A stretch of 64,000 nucleotides of DNA, from assembly GCF_024868665.1 (NCBI RefSeq), contig NC_079899.1, positions 24,642,072 through 24,706,071 of the forward strand, written 5' to 3'. Below, in pieces: positions 47,601-59,400 of this stretch. How positions within the stretch are numbered: position 1 is the first letter of the stretch; every line of letters begins with the position of its first letter. The position numbers were made by a program, and so were the translations under genes. The stretch is from Triplophysa rosa. Taxonomy: Eukaryota > Chordata > Actinopteri > Cypriniformes > Nemacheilidae. Below the pieces are notes generated by a model, which saw only the letters and a program-made list of their open reading frames with translations, searched no databases and was not told where the DNA came from.

Positions 47601-50600
47601 AATGCACGTGGAGTGCTGGATGAGCTTTGAACCTAGAGACAGAAAATTCATTCAACCGGTGATGTCGAGAGCAGTAAAAGTTCACCTGACATCCACTCGG
47701 ATCAAGTTCTCGCCGTTTTGCTGCTGGACCATGTAGTTTAGGGGGTATCGACAGCCGAATGTGATGTTGATGTAGCTTCTGGTGATAACGTCAGTTTCGT
47801 TGTTCCGGATGGAGTTGGTGAACACGATGTGAGTATCGTCTGATGCCTAAGGGACACAGGATCTATCAGCTCCCTAAGCAACCGTACAAATGAACCACCA
47901 AAATGTCAATATTGTAACTGTAAATAAGTCAAATATAATAAAAATGAGAGATGCGCTGATATATCGGCCAGTAATCGGTATCAGTTGATAAAAGCACATT
48001 TTTACACTATCGGCCGCTGGTTTGAAAACAGCCGATGATCAGGGCCGATATATTCTGTCAATCAAAAGAGGACAGAAAAGTGAATGAATTTGTGCTCTGT
48101 TTATAGAAATTGTTAAGAAAAATCACCAATTTGACGTTCAGTATTAAAAGTAATTATATGAATTAATAACATTCAGAAAATTCAGAAATATTAATTTAAT
48201 CTTCAGAATTTAATTAAAGGGATAGTTCATCCAAAAAATCATTAATTTACAAACTCTTCAAACCTGTCATTTCCCCCATTGACTCCCATAGTATTTATTT
48301 TTCCTACTATGGCAACAAATGGGGGATGAGATCTGTTTGGTTACTGACATTCTTCCAAATATCTTCCGTTGTGTTCAGCAGAACAATGAAATTTATACAG
48401 GTTTGGAACAACCTAAGGGGATTAAATAATGACAGAATTTTCATTTTTGGTGAACTATCCCTTTAATGCGAGTAAATGCTCGGCAGATATCACTCTGGAT
48501 AATCGGCTATCGTATCGGTGGAGAAATATCGTATCGGTACATCTCCTGTAAAAATATGTAAAAGACGGACCCAAAAAACTGAATTTAATGTTGTTTTCAC
48601 AAAGAATTGTTTGTTTTAAGATGAATTGTATTCCACGTTTCATTAATATTCATATTGGCCAGGCTAAAGTCTCAAAATCTAATTATGAGATTACGAGCGT
48701 CAAAGTTTGATTTCAAGCATTCATTTCACTATGATTTCAATCTTTGACATGTCCTTACTCAGTCAATATTGAAGACATCAAGGTTATATTGTCAAAAAAT
48801 GTTCTTTACACTATTTAGGATGATTTTATGTAAAAAAATCTGTAAATCACCACAAAATGACTTTAGCTGGGTTTTCACAGGCCGGGTCACTCATATGTTC
48901 CTCAAACCTCAAATAGTTTTCAAGCCTCCAACCTATTTTAAATGCTCAAGGTTTTATCAACCAAAAAATCGATGTTTGTCTTTGTTTTTTTACTTTAAAA
49001 CAATCTATATTGATGCATTTCGTCCAATCTACAACCTGATAACATCTCAACAGTTTAATAACGTCCAGTTGACATTTACGGGCCAATAAACGTATAAGCT
49101 AAAGGGCAACATAAGGAAGCTCGCTATTGAACGGGCCAGACTACCCCCCACCACATCCGCTAAAACAAACTTTATTGCCGTTTTATCTCTCCAACCTCTA
49201 GAAACACACCTCCTGATTCACATGTCAACAAACACGTTCACAACAATGCGTGTCACGTCTAGACACAAATGATGGCATTGTTTTGTTTACATTTAAAGAG
49301 ATAGAAATAAAAATTCTTTCATCATTTACTGATTACAAACCTGTTTAACTTTATTTCTTCTGCGGAAAACAAAAGAAGATATTTGGAAGAATGTTGGTCA
49401 CCAAACAACACTGGCCTACGTTGACTTCCATTGTATGAACACAAAACCACAGAGACATTTCTCAAAATATCTTCTTTTGTGTTCCACAGAAGAAAGAGTC
49501 ATATACAGTTTACAACCACATGAGGGTGAATAAATGATGACAGAATGTTTATTTTTGGGTGAATCTGTAAATATAAATCTATGCTACACAAATGGAAGTA
49601 GATTAGATTTTTCTTACACTGTCTAACCTCAAAACAACAATGAGCAGGGAATCTATCCCCTCTCAACGCTGCGTTAACCTTTTACTGGCTTTACAAGAAA
49701 TAGTCCTGAGAGAATGCCGAGAGCGTCTCTCAACGAGACTCGTGGTCTCAGGTGCAGATTTATTTGCTGTTCGAGGCGGGCTGTAGGGCCAAATAAAAGA
49801 AGAACTATAAAGTACGACGCTGAATTACGGCCGGCCTATTCACCGCCGCTGAAAACACGGTCATCATTTCCATATAAATCAGGATAATTTAGAGCCGCAT
49901 GGATGTTTGCCCCCACCTCTCTCCCACCGAGCTCTGAAAGCACTCCGGCCAGCCTATTTGGAAGGACTGAACAACACTCCACATTTGCATTTTGGGAAAT
50001 AAATAAATAAAATTATGCCTCAAAAGGACATCAAACCCGCATGTAATATAATGCACATAATGATGAGCACGATACGGCAATAAACACATTTTATTTTATT
50101 ATCCGGATGGTTTAAACGGTTTGAAGCACGTGGGCCGTGCAGCCTATGAAGAGATTGTAAAACGGGAGAATTTATCGTTTGTATTTTTAAGTCTCACCGC
50201 AAATAACGCTTAATTTGTAGCTGTTCTCAATGCAACAACTGTTTACAACCTTTTAAAGAGTCTTTAATGTTCTGACACGTATGCGAGTTCTTCACTCCCA
50301 GAGGTTTTAAATGAGTAAATTTATGATTCTACACATTCCACACAATCTTGTTAAGGAGACGAATGAGATGTACCATAATAGTGCCGCAGTCTGTGAGGTT
50401 GGCCTTGATGCTGAAGACGTAATCGTTCTCGACCTCGACACCTCGGCATTCAGGATTGTTCAGATGCAGATCCCAGACCTGAGGAGGGATCAGTCCAACG
50501 AGTTTAAACTATATGATTTATCGCCGTGACATGGTTTATCTATGAAATGCAAACCTACATAAATAGGAGGGTCCTTGTTCAGAAAAAAGGCACTGGGGAT

Positions 50601-51629
50601 GATGACCCGCATCTGCTCGTTGGTGCAGGTGACAGTCTCGTTGAGTTCTGCGTGAAGAACAAGTAATCATGAACATCACAGAAAATACAGTGTAAACATT
50701 GATGATGCGTCATGGCAACATATTTCGGTGAGTTTAAGTAATGTCAAAATATAAGGTAAGACATTTCAACAAGTCAAAATGCACAATAGTTAAAGGGATA
50801 CTTCACCCAAGAATGTCATAAAATCATTTAGATTGTTCCAAACATGTATACGTTTCTTTGAACACACAGGAAGAAATTTGGAAGAATGTCAGATCTCATC
50901 CACCGTTTACTGCCATAGTAGGGAAAATAAATAGGGAGTCAATGGGGGGTGAGATTTGACAATCTTCCAGACATCTTCCTGTGTGGTCGGCAGAACAAAG
51001 ACATCTATGTTAGGAACAATAAGGGTGAGTACAAGATGACATCATTTTCATTTTTGGGTGAACTATCCCTTTAATTAAAAATGATTTGATTTTACTTTAA
51101 AAAAAATGTTAAGACAACCAAGAATTTTTCACAGTATGTTTGCATAATTCAATCTTAATGTTTTTTTATTGCAGAAAGAAACTAATCACATGTTCTGTTT
51201 TGATTCTTTATTCAACAGTGTTTGAATATTACAGATATAGAAAATATAATTCATATGATTTTAATATATAGACTGTAAAAGGTGATCAATAAGTCATGGC
51301 AACATATGTTTATACATAAACTCATAACACATTTTTACAGTGTACTTTATATATTAAAATAATACAACTATAAAAATGGCAACAGTAAGAAGTAGCAAAA
51401 CATGCAATACTTTTATACATTTAAAAGCTCTTTTAAGATTTATTTCACTTAAATGTGCTTGCTTATTTGTATATATCTGCCATAAGTGTGTATATATATA
51501 TAATTGAATATATTACAACAAAAAACAATGTCTTAAAATGAAATCTGATTTACCGTCTTCATACTGCACAGCAGAAGTTGTCATCCATATCGAGAACAGA
51601 GACCACATCAGCACGGTGACCGGTGTCAT
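44697..51629 (-). CDS. ZP-domain type I membrane protein
   Basis: Predicted secreted or membrane glycoprotein whose zona pellucida domain would polymerise into extracellular filaments. Nine coding exons: 51629-51554, 50647-50559, 50478-50374, 47846-47686, 47419-47284, 46855-46761, 45488-45320, 45070-44956, 44869-44697. All phases agree, giving 372 residues. It begins with a signal peptide (MTPVTVLMWSLFSIWMTTSA). ZP-N has four cysteines (ETVTC, NPECR, LTDCG, TFGCRYPLNYMV). ZP-C has six (VERCW, SCPVL, LHCNIQIC, GTCQ, NCTDE). A furin-like site RTRR|E follows, then a hydrophobic segment (FVLGGLLFLLILITGVFG) and a short tail. N-glycosylation sequons include LNETV, ANLTD and INITF. No EGF, CUB or trefoil module precedes the ZP domain, unlike uromodulin or CUZD1. 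The architecture is closest to ZPLD1 or tectorin-beta, but I do not recognise the orthologue. Confidence 0.88.
47947..48547. mobile_element. 'CCGATA' hAT-like element hosting an Angel MITE
   Basis: Left end agagatgcgctgatatatcg, right end cgtatcggtacatctcct. The near-repeat taaaaatg/taaaaata lies outside. It is interrupted by the MITE at 48214-48466. It lies in the ZP gene intron. Confidence 0.75.
48214..48466. mobile_element. Angel-like MITE nested in another transposon
   Basis: ttaaagggatagttcatcc at the left, ggtgaactatccctttaa at the right. TTAA flanks both ends. Confidence 0.88.
49293..49567. mobile_element. Angel-like MITE, degraded
   Basis: Shares ttctgcggaaaacaaaagaa, tcttttgtgttccacagaag and gaatgtttatttttgggtga with the family. 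The outer termini are diverged. Confidence 0.75.
50790..51074. mobile_element. Angel-like MITE
   Basis: ttaaagggatacttcaccc at the left, gggtgaactatccctttaa at the right, with TTAA at both ends. It lies in the first intron of the ZP gene. Confidence 0.88.
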
Positions 51630-51639
51630 CTTCACCGGA

Positions 51640-53420
51640 GATTCTGAAATGTACTTCCCAAACTTTCAACCGCTTCCTTGAAATCTTCTCGGTTACCTCC
51701 TCAGCTAGCTGTCAGACGCAGTGTTTTCCGTCTGTCCGGCCCTTCGATGCGCAGCTCTAATGAAGTGGGAACCTCCACCAGCTCTGGAACACAAGCTTGA
51801 ATGATGTTCTCCCCAACAATGAGATTCCTCACATGAATGGAACGGGTTGAGGGAGTTCCAAGGTAACAACCACCAACTAGGTTTGGGACGAAAACACTAC
51901 CGACATCCCACTTAGCAGACGTCGCACTGTACCGTCCCGCGCGTCGGTCGACAAGGAGTTTGTTTGTCATGCAAAGGGTATGGAGGAGCAGGGGTGGCGT
52001 CTGGTTTTATCCCACTCTTTTGTCCGAGCGGGTTTTTAAAGGCCACGGCAAAAGCTTTACTGTTTCGGGAACCCCAATGACTGTCTTGAATAGAAGTCCT
52101 GTCACGTTGAGTCAAGGACAGTTCACTGACACCTTGGATTGATGCGTTTAGGACTGTGTTTGGACAGAGAGAGGCCAGTTTATGGGAATGAGGGAGTATT
52201 GGATGCCAAATTCAACATGATGGTTTTGAGATCTATGCATGAAGAAAATAAAAACACGTGTCCGTTAGTTACCTTACGAAGGACCAGCTTTAAGAGAATC
52301 ATTTTTAAACATCAATATATTACTGTATATATTCAATAAATAACACCCTTTTAGTGAATAAAGGAGATGCAGAGGTTAATTTTCTTCTATTGACAACTTT
52401 TTGTTTTGACATCTTTTCAAACCTGTATGGCTTTCTTTCTTCTGCATGCAGAGCACAAAAGCTATTCTGAAGAACGTTGGTACCCAAACAACATTGACTT
52501 CCATTGTATTCACAAAAAAAAACATTTCTCAAAATAAATTCTTTCGTGTTCCACAGAATAAAAAGCACATAAAACAGGTTTTAAGGGACGTGATGGTGAA
52601 TTCATCACAGAATCTTTATTTATTTTGGGTGAACTGTGCTTTTAATATGAAAGATATAATCACGGTTTCTTTGCCCGTCCTTGAACAAGGTACTTGTGCC
52701 ATACAATGTCTTTGTGTCCCCTCACTATGGTTTTACTTTTTACAAGAGCTTTTTATTGGATGAGCTTTATGGACACTGAGTCACGTGTCTTTTGTCTTGC
52801 AAATAGCACCAGCTACGATGTTTGAAACGGTCTGCGGATGCCGGAAGAATAGAAGACACTCGGACACACACCAGCGCTGTAAAGTTTGTCATTCCATTGT
52901 CTTCCTCAACATCACGCAAACAAAGTAGGTGTTAAACTACAAACAACTACAACAAAGACATCACCATTAGGGTGTAATTCTCAACATTGTCGTCATTGCC
53001 GTTTATTTCTGTTTTGAACAACTTCACATCACAGTTTGACAAATGTGGATCTTTTGTGATATTACGGGTTTTCTATTCAAAACTTTGTGACTAAAATCAC
53101 AAATACAGTGTTGCTAATGTTAAAACCAGCCTTCTATCACGAGGAACATTAAAAAAATTGTAAAAAAAATAGTTCATTTATACACAACAAGGGGGTAATA
53201 AAAATGACACAGACTTGTAAATAAATCAACGAGACAATGTACATAAACAGATACAACACTGTTATACCGTGTGGTACATCGATGAATAAATTACACCATG
53301 GTATAATAGGCCGTACAGAACGGGGAATGTGCAAAGCAAACATACGGTCGTTGTTATTGTAATGTTCATCATTACTGCTTTTCAGACGGGCAGGTCCGGC
53401 GGCGAGCGTCGAAATACCGT
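51640..53420. other. Intergenic between ZP gene and shprh
   Basis: Holds the ZP gene 5' flank, an Angel relic (52400-52646) and the probable shprh 3' UTR below 53421. A GC-richer stretch at 51.7-52.1 kb carries overlapping unexplained minus-strand frames. No gene is called. Confidence 0.4.
52400..52646. mobile_element. Angel-like MITE, degraded
   Basis: Retains ttcaaacctgtatggctttc on the left and ttattttgggtgaactgtgc on the right. The left terminus is lost. Confidence 0.7.
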
Positions 53421-56400
53421 TTACTCAAGAGCTTCGCCGTCCTCTGTAAACAGCTCGGCCAGGTCTGCCACGGTAAACACAGAGGCCTCCGAATGCTTCA
53501 TGGGCGTAGAACTGTGACTGAAGGAGAAGTCAAGGTCAACAAACTGTAAATCTACAAATAACTCAAGTCCACAATTAGCGTTCACTTCAAGAACCCTTGA
53601 AATGATTTGACAGGCGCTGATGACATTTCATATCGAAACAAGGCGGCAGGGAATATTTACAATTTGTTATAGCATTGAAAAACCACACATTTGTGCCATT
53701 CATGAAAATAAATCATTTCACTTTCACTTTCTTTGTAACGAATTGATGCTAAAGGTACGAATCACAATGTGCCGCTTGCTTGTGCTAATTGGAGACAGGT
53801 GTTGTTTGTAATTCACACACACAAAAAAAATTTGATTTCAAGGGATCATTAAAAACCGTTTGTCCTCTTGTTAAGACAAAACTCACGTCTTTTCCGCTGT
53901 TTTGAGCATGGCCTGCATCCGCTCCTCAATGGTGGACTTGATCAGGAACCGATGCACAAACGTAGGTCTGTAGAAATGAAAAGGGTTTTTAGAAATCAGT
54001 AGCTGAGTTCCATTACCCTTCAAAATGCGCAAATTGAAATAGCGCATTGAAAATACGCCCAATGGAAACACGTCAATTTCACGAAAACTCCCATGTATCG
54101 CAAAAAATACAACCCGGCTAACAATTTTTGGTTCCCAGAACGTTCCCCTAACGTTAGTTTTTATTTCCCAGAACGTTATTTTCTAAGGTTTGTTTTAAAC
54201 GACATTTAGAAAATATTGTGTAAATAATGTGATTAAATCACACAGCAATTAATGTTTTTCTTTTTTGTACTATTTTTCTATACTTTATTCATAGATATGT
54301 ATACATAGATGCCACATTCAACTGCTTCAGACAACAGTTGGAACGGTACATTTCTAACTATAATGTTTGGGTCTATTTATACACTGCAGTTAATACACGC
54401 ACTGACTGGCTTTGACCCTTCCAATATGGCGGATGACTACCGGCCCATAGAAACAGCCGCCAATGAGCCATCTACAGTATGTATATACACCATTGCTTTT
54501 ATTAATGTGGTTGGTAGTAAAAAAAGAAGACAAAATGAAAAGGGTAGCATACGATCAGGAAATGCCACAAGCTAGATTCACACTTCCATGTGTCCATATG
54601 AGCATCGCAGCTCAATGTGTACGTAACGTGCTAGCTGCTTGCTACACGGCTATGACCGTATGACTCCATTTGTGATTGACCAGTCTGATGCTTACTTGGT
54701 CTGACCAATCCGATGCACTCTCCCGATGGCCTGCAGCTCGTGGGCGGGGTTTAGAATGGGTTCCACCAGCAGCACGTGTGTCGCCTCGATGATGTTCAGG
54801 CCATTTGAACCCGTGTGCAGCGGCAGCAGCAGGATGTTGATCTTTTCTTCATATTTGAAAGCACTCAGGTTCTCCTGGTAAATACAGCCGTTGTCAATTT
54901 CATAAATTATTTTCCACTTTAGTCAATTGTAAAATTTGTCCAAATTCAAGCTTTTAAGTTAAAAGGTTTTTAACCTTAAAAAAATAATTGAAGGGTTTTC
55001 AGCCTATATAACATTATACGTGTAGCTGAAATTTCTTTTTTATTTTAAACGTTGTGCTAGCTTCTATGGCTATGTTCATGGCGAGAGCCTGGTTTAGTTA
55101 TTAAAAAATAAAACCAAATAAGGTGTTTAAGATATTTTTTTGTAAAGAATCAAACAGACTAAACAGAACCAACCGAATAAAACAAGATCCTCGTTAAAGT
55201 GACTTTTTAATATATAAAAGTATAATATATACTGTATATAAGATAAAGATACAGCAAACTGGACAATCCTGCAGAATAGCATACATTTTTCTATCACAAC
55301 ACAAACCTGAAACTTGTGAATCCCATTGATCTGCGCGAACTCCATGTTGTTGTCGAAAAGTGCTTTTGCAATGATGTCCAGGACGCCCTGCCACTGTAAG
55401 ACGAGGAATAAACGTCAGGTCACAGGTTAAGAGCTTCGGTCTGCTGTTTGATGAAGTAACTCATTTAATGAGAGCGTTACCGTGGAGAACACCAGAGACT
55501 TGGCTCCCGGGTCGCTCATCTGGATTTTCTTTAGGACTCGAACCACAGCTTCGACCTTCGTGGAGTGGCTACCCTACGGGGTAAAGAGATTACAGAGATA
55601 CATTCACGCTGTCATCCAATAAGTCATTTATAACCTGCCTGAATAACGTCACTCGTATTTTACCTACGTTGTAAAGAAATATATTAGACGTCTTAATAAT
55701 AAAAGAATGTGAGAGGATCTGACCTTCACAGGGATGTCCTGGCCCTGGTCGGCGCTCTGAGTGGTGAAGACGTACGAGATTTCTGAATGTGAGGTGGTCT
55801 GTCGACATATCGCACACTTTATGGCTCGCCGTCGGTTGCCGAAGCTGTACTGCTCCACGATGATGGCGATGCACTCGTTACAGAAACAGTGTCCACAGGT
55901 GAGTACGGCCCACTGCAGACATATACACAAAAGCCACAATGAGATTTTTCTCTACATATTGAAAATGCATTTTATACACACAACAACTCTTTTATATTGG
56001 ACATTTCTGAAATCAAATACTTTTGATATTTATATGGTTAAATTGTTTAAAAAATGTCAAGTTTGGTTTAGCCTTCTACAAATTATTTCCTGAAAGGACT
56101 AAAGTACTAAACCAGTTTTCTTTTCATCTTTCTTAATTTAGTTTTCAATCTTTTCTTCAACATCAAGTAATTGTAGTGTATAAGCAACAAGCAGAAAGCC
56201 TTTTTCATGTAAAACAGGAAGTGACATCAGAAAGAAGTGTCATTTATTGTTTCACACAGGTTTGTTATTTTACCTCCTGACCCAGCGGGCGAGCACAGAT
56301 GGGACACGGTTCTGGATTCAGACCACCTGTGGATTTGTCCTGGGACTGAAAAACAAAAACTCAAATTCATCAATTGCGCCGGTTCTGTTTACCTACAGTG

Positions 56401-59400
56401 TGTATCTCTCATTTCACGACAAAAGTCATTTAAACATAAAACAGGCTGTATTTACTAATGGAGTTTTTATTACAAGGGTCAGAGGAAGGGTAGAAAAATG
56501 TAAAAAAAAATTGTCTAGACGGTTTCATCAGACGCACGCGCCTGGCCCAAAGTGAAACTTCCGGTCTGTGTTTGTTGATCAGTCTGGCTAGTGGCTAATA
56601 ATAGAATTATTTAAATGATTATTTTATTGTATAAAAATTTAGTTAAATAAACAATTTGCTGAATGGGTTGTTAACTTTGTCGCATTTAAGTTTAGCCAAG
56701 TAACGGTTCTTATACTGGTAATCCCAAATAATACTGGCTAGACATACTTTTAACTTGCTAGCTAATGTCATTTACTTGTTATTTCTTTTAGGGACTTTAT
56801 TCTTTGCGGACGTGTACCGGAAGTTAAGTTGTTGCTTTGAAACGGTCTACACTGTTTCAAGAAACCTAACAAGTGGTCTTGAGGAAAAAGTGTAGAAAGA
56901 AAATCTATGAGTCGATCGGTCACCTTCTCCAGGTTTGTAAGGTAGAGAAACTGGCCGAGCTTTTTCTGCAGTTGTGATTTGGCGACTGCTCGGTCATTGA
57001 TCAGCTTGACTCTGTTCTGTTCCACCTGTTCACACACAAACGCTTTGAAGACATTTTTTTCGTCTAATATCTCTGACAGTATAACTGATGTGTGGCTGTG
57101 TGCTCATCACCTCGTGTGGTTCTATGATGTGCAGGACTTTGGGTTTGGGTTCACCAGGTAACCGCACACGCAGACGTTCTGTGGCCATGCCCAGCTCATC
57201 TTTAGCCGACACGTGATCTCGCAGAGACATCCAGTACTCGTGCAACAGCTGAATGAACACAAAACAGCATTTTGCTCACGGTGATCTTTCCCAGAACAGA
57301 TTTGTTTATTCTGGATGTACAACAACAAATAATAACAAACCTTATATTCTTTCTTCCAGGACTCAAAGAGCTCCATAAAGGCGTTTCCCTCTTCTGTAAG
57401 GCCAGACTCCATGCGGCGGATCTTGGCGAAGGACAAAATGGTTTTAAGGGCTCGCTCCATCTCGCTGGCCGCCCAGAGACCACGACTGGTTGTGGGGAGT
57501 CTGTCGTCTACCAGCCCGTCCTCATCCTCGATCATCTCTTCAAAGATGGCCGTCTGCCCTTTGACCCTGCACAAAACACACAAAGAAAAGCTGGTTATAT
57601 TGGTTTAAATTTCATGCAACTAAATGTATAACTGGTATAACTTACGTATGAGAGAACAGTTTTGACTCGTAGTCCGTAAAAAGTTCGTCGGCTTTGCAAA
57701 ACACACAACTAAGAAAGATCATCAAAAATTAATTTCAGATTTGAAACTAAAATAGAGAACTTGCCTCGACTATCTATTGTTATGTTGTGAAAAATACTTC
57801 ACAAATTGCAGTTTTGTGTGGCGCTGCTGATGTTACAAACAGTGTTGGGTAAGTTACTCTGAAAAAAAACTAATTACTAGTTACTAATTACTTTCTATAT
57901 CCTACATCAACCTCAATTAGTTAAGTGATTCACGATAGACATGAAACGGCTCTTTTAATTCCTTTAAATAAATAATATTAAACTACATAAAGTAGTATTA
58001 TTAACTGACCAAAGTATTACAAATGTGAGAATTATACATTAAAGCATTCATTTTAAAGTTAGACTTTGAATTTTGATGTCAATTCCACTATTGCACACAC
58101 ATATATTACACAAAGTATTTAGTTTAATTACATCAAAAGTAACTGTAATTAAATTACAGAAAAATAAGAGTAATCCCTTACTTTACTTTTTCAAGGGAAA
58201 AGTAATTAAATTACAGTAACTAATTACTTAGTAACTAGTTACACCCAACACTGGTTACAAATACTATTTCATTCTAAACTTAAAAAAAGATTGTACTTGT
58301 TTAGTGGAAGTCGAACGGGTCGCAGGTGGCAAAGTGTCGCTTCCTCGATGACTTGTTGAGACGGCGGTCCTTCCAGCTTCTTTACGGCATCCTGAACCGT
58401 TTTCTGAGATTTCATCAGATCATCCATTTGAGTGCTGAGCAAAAACTGGAGACCACGACCGTCACGAAACCTGCGAAGGAGATGTTCCTTGAAATTTGCA
58501 ACAAAAATGTTTACGTGCAAACAAGATGAATAGCTAGTAATGGAATGGACGCTGGATTACTTGTCAGCCATTGAAAGCTTGTTGGCTTCTTGTTTATAAC
58601 TGCATGTAAGCTCATTCTGGATCCGGCTCACGAGGTCGTCATCCGTGGAGTGCTGAATGGTTTGCTGTATGACGTCCAGCCACCAGGGGGCGCGAAGGTT
58701 CACCTAGAGAGCCGTTTTTACAATTACAAACCACATACAGTGGGAATAAAATCAGACTGTGTGACTTGTGAACCGTTACCTTGCGCTTTAGCTCCTTAAT
58801 GTGCTGAAGAACAGGCTGAAGGTTCTGATGGGCTTCAGACACCTCGGAATTCACCTTGGCCATGTAATGCTGTTTCAGCTGTTCAGCCTTGAAAAGAAAA
58901 ACAGAACCGGGATCGATCGGCAAAGCATGACGGAATTAAAATAACACAACATGACCAGCAGGAGTGACTGAAGCAACCTCATCTTTCAGACGGTCATCTC
59001 TCAGAGTTGGTGGAATCCCAGGATGCTTTGCATTCAGAAGTTCCATCAGGTTGTGAGAAGCATGAAGCCTCTAGAATTTCAGACAGGGAATGTAAAAGCG
59101 ACAATTACTAAAGTAGATCAAATAAAAGCTCTGCTTTTTACCCTATAAATAGTTTAACCATTAACAGGAAATGAAACCATGTTTAAATTATGTTAATCAT
59201 TTCAGAGAACTTGAACTGAATTGAAATTCAAATCGTGTTGGAATTTAATTTGAAAACTGAAATAAACTGGAACTCAATACTGAAGAAAAAATGGGATATG
59301 CAATAAGTTATGATAATGCTTAAAGTTCGTCAAAACTATTTAAATTATATATTTTAAAACTGCAAATAGTATTTTTGTATCATTATAAAACACATAACCA

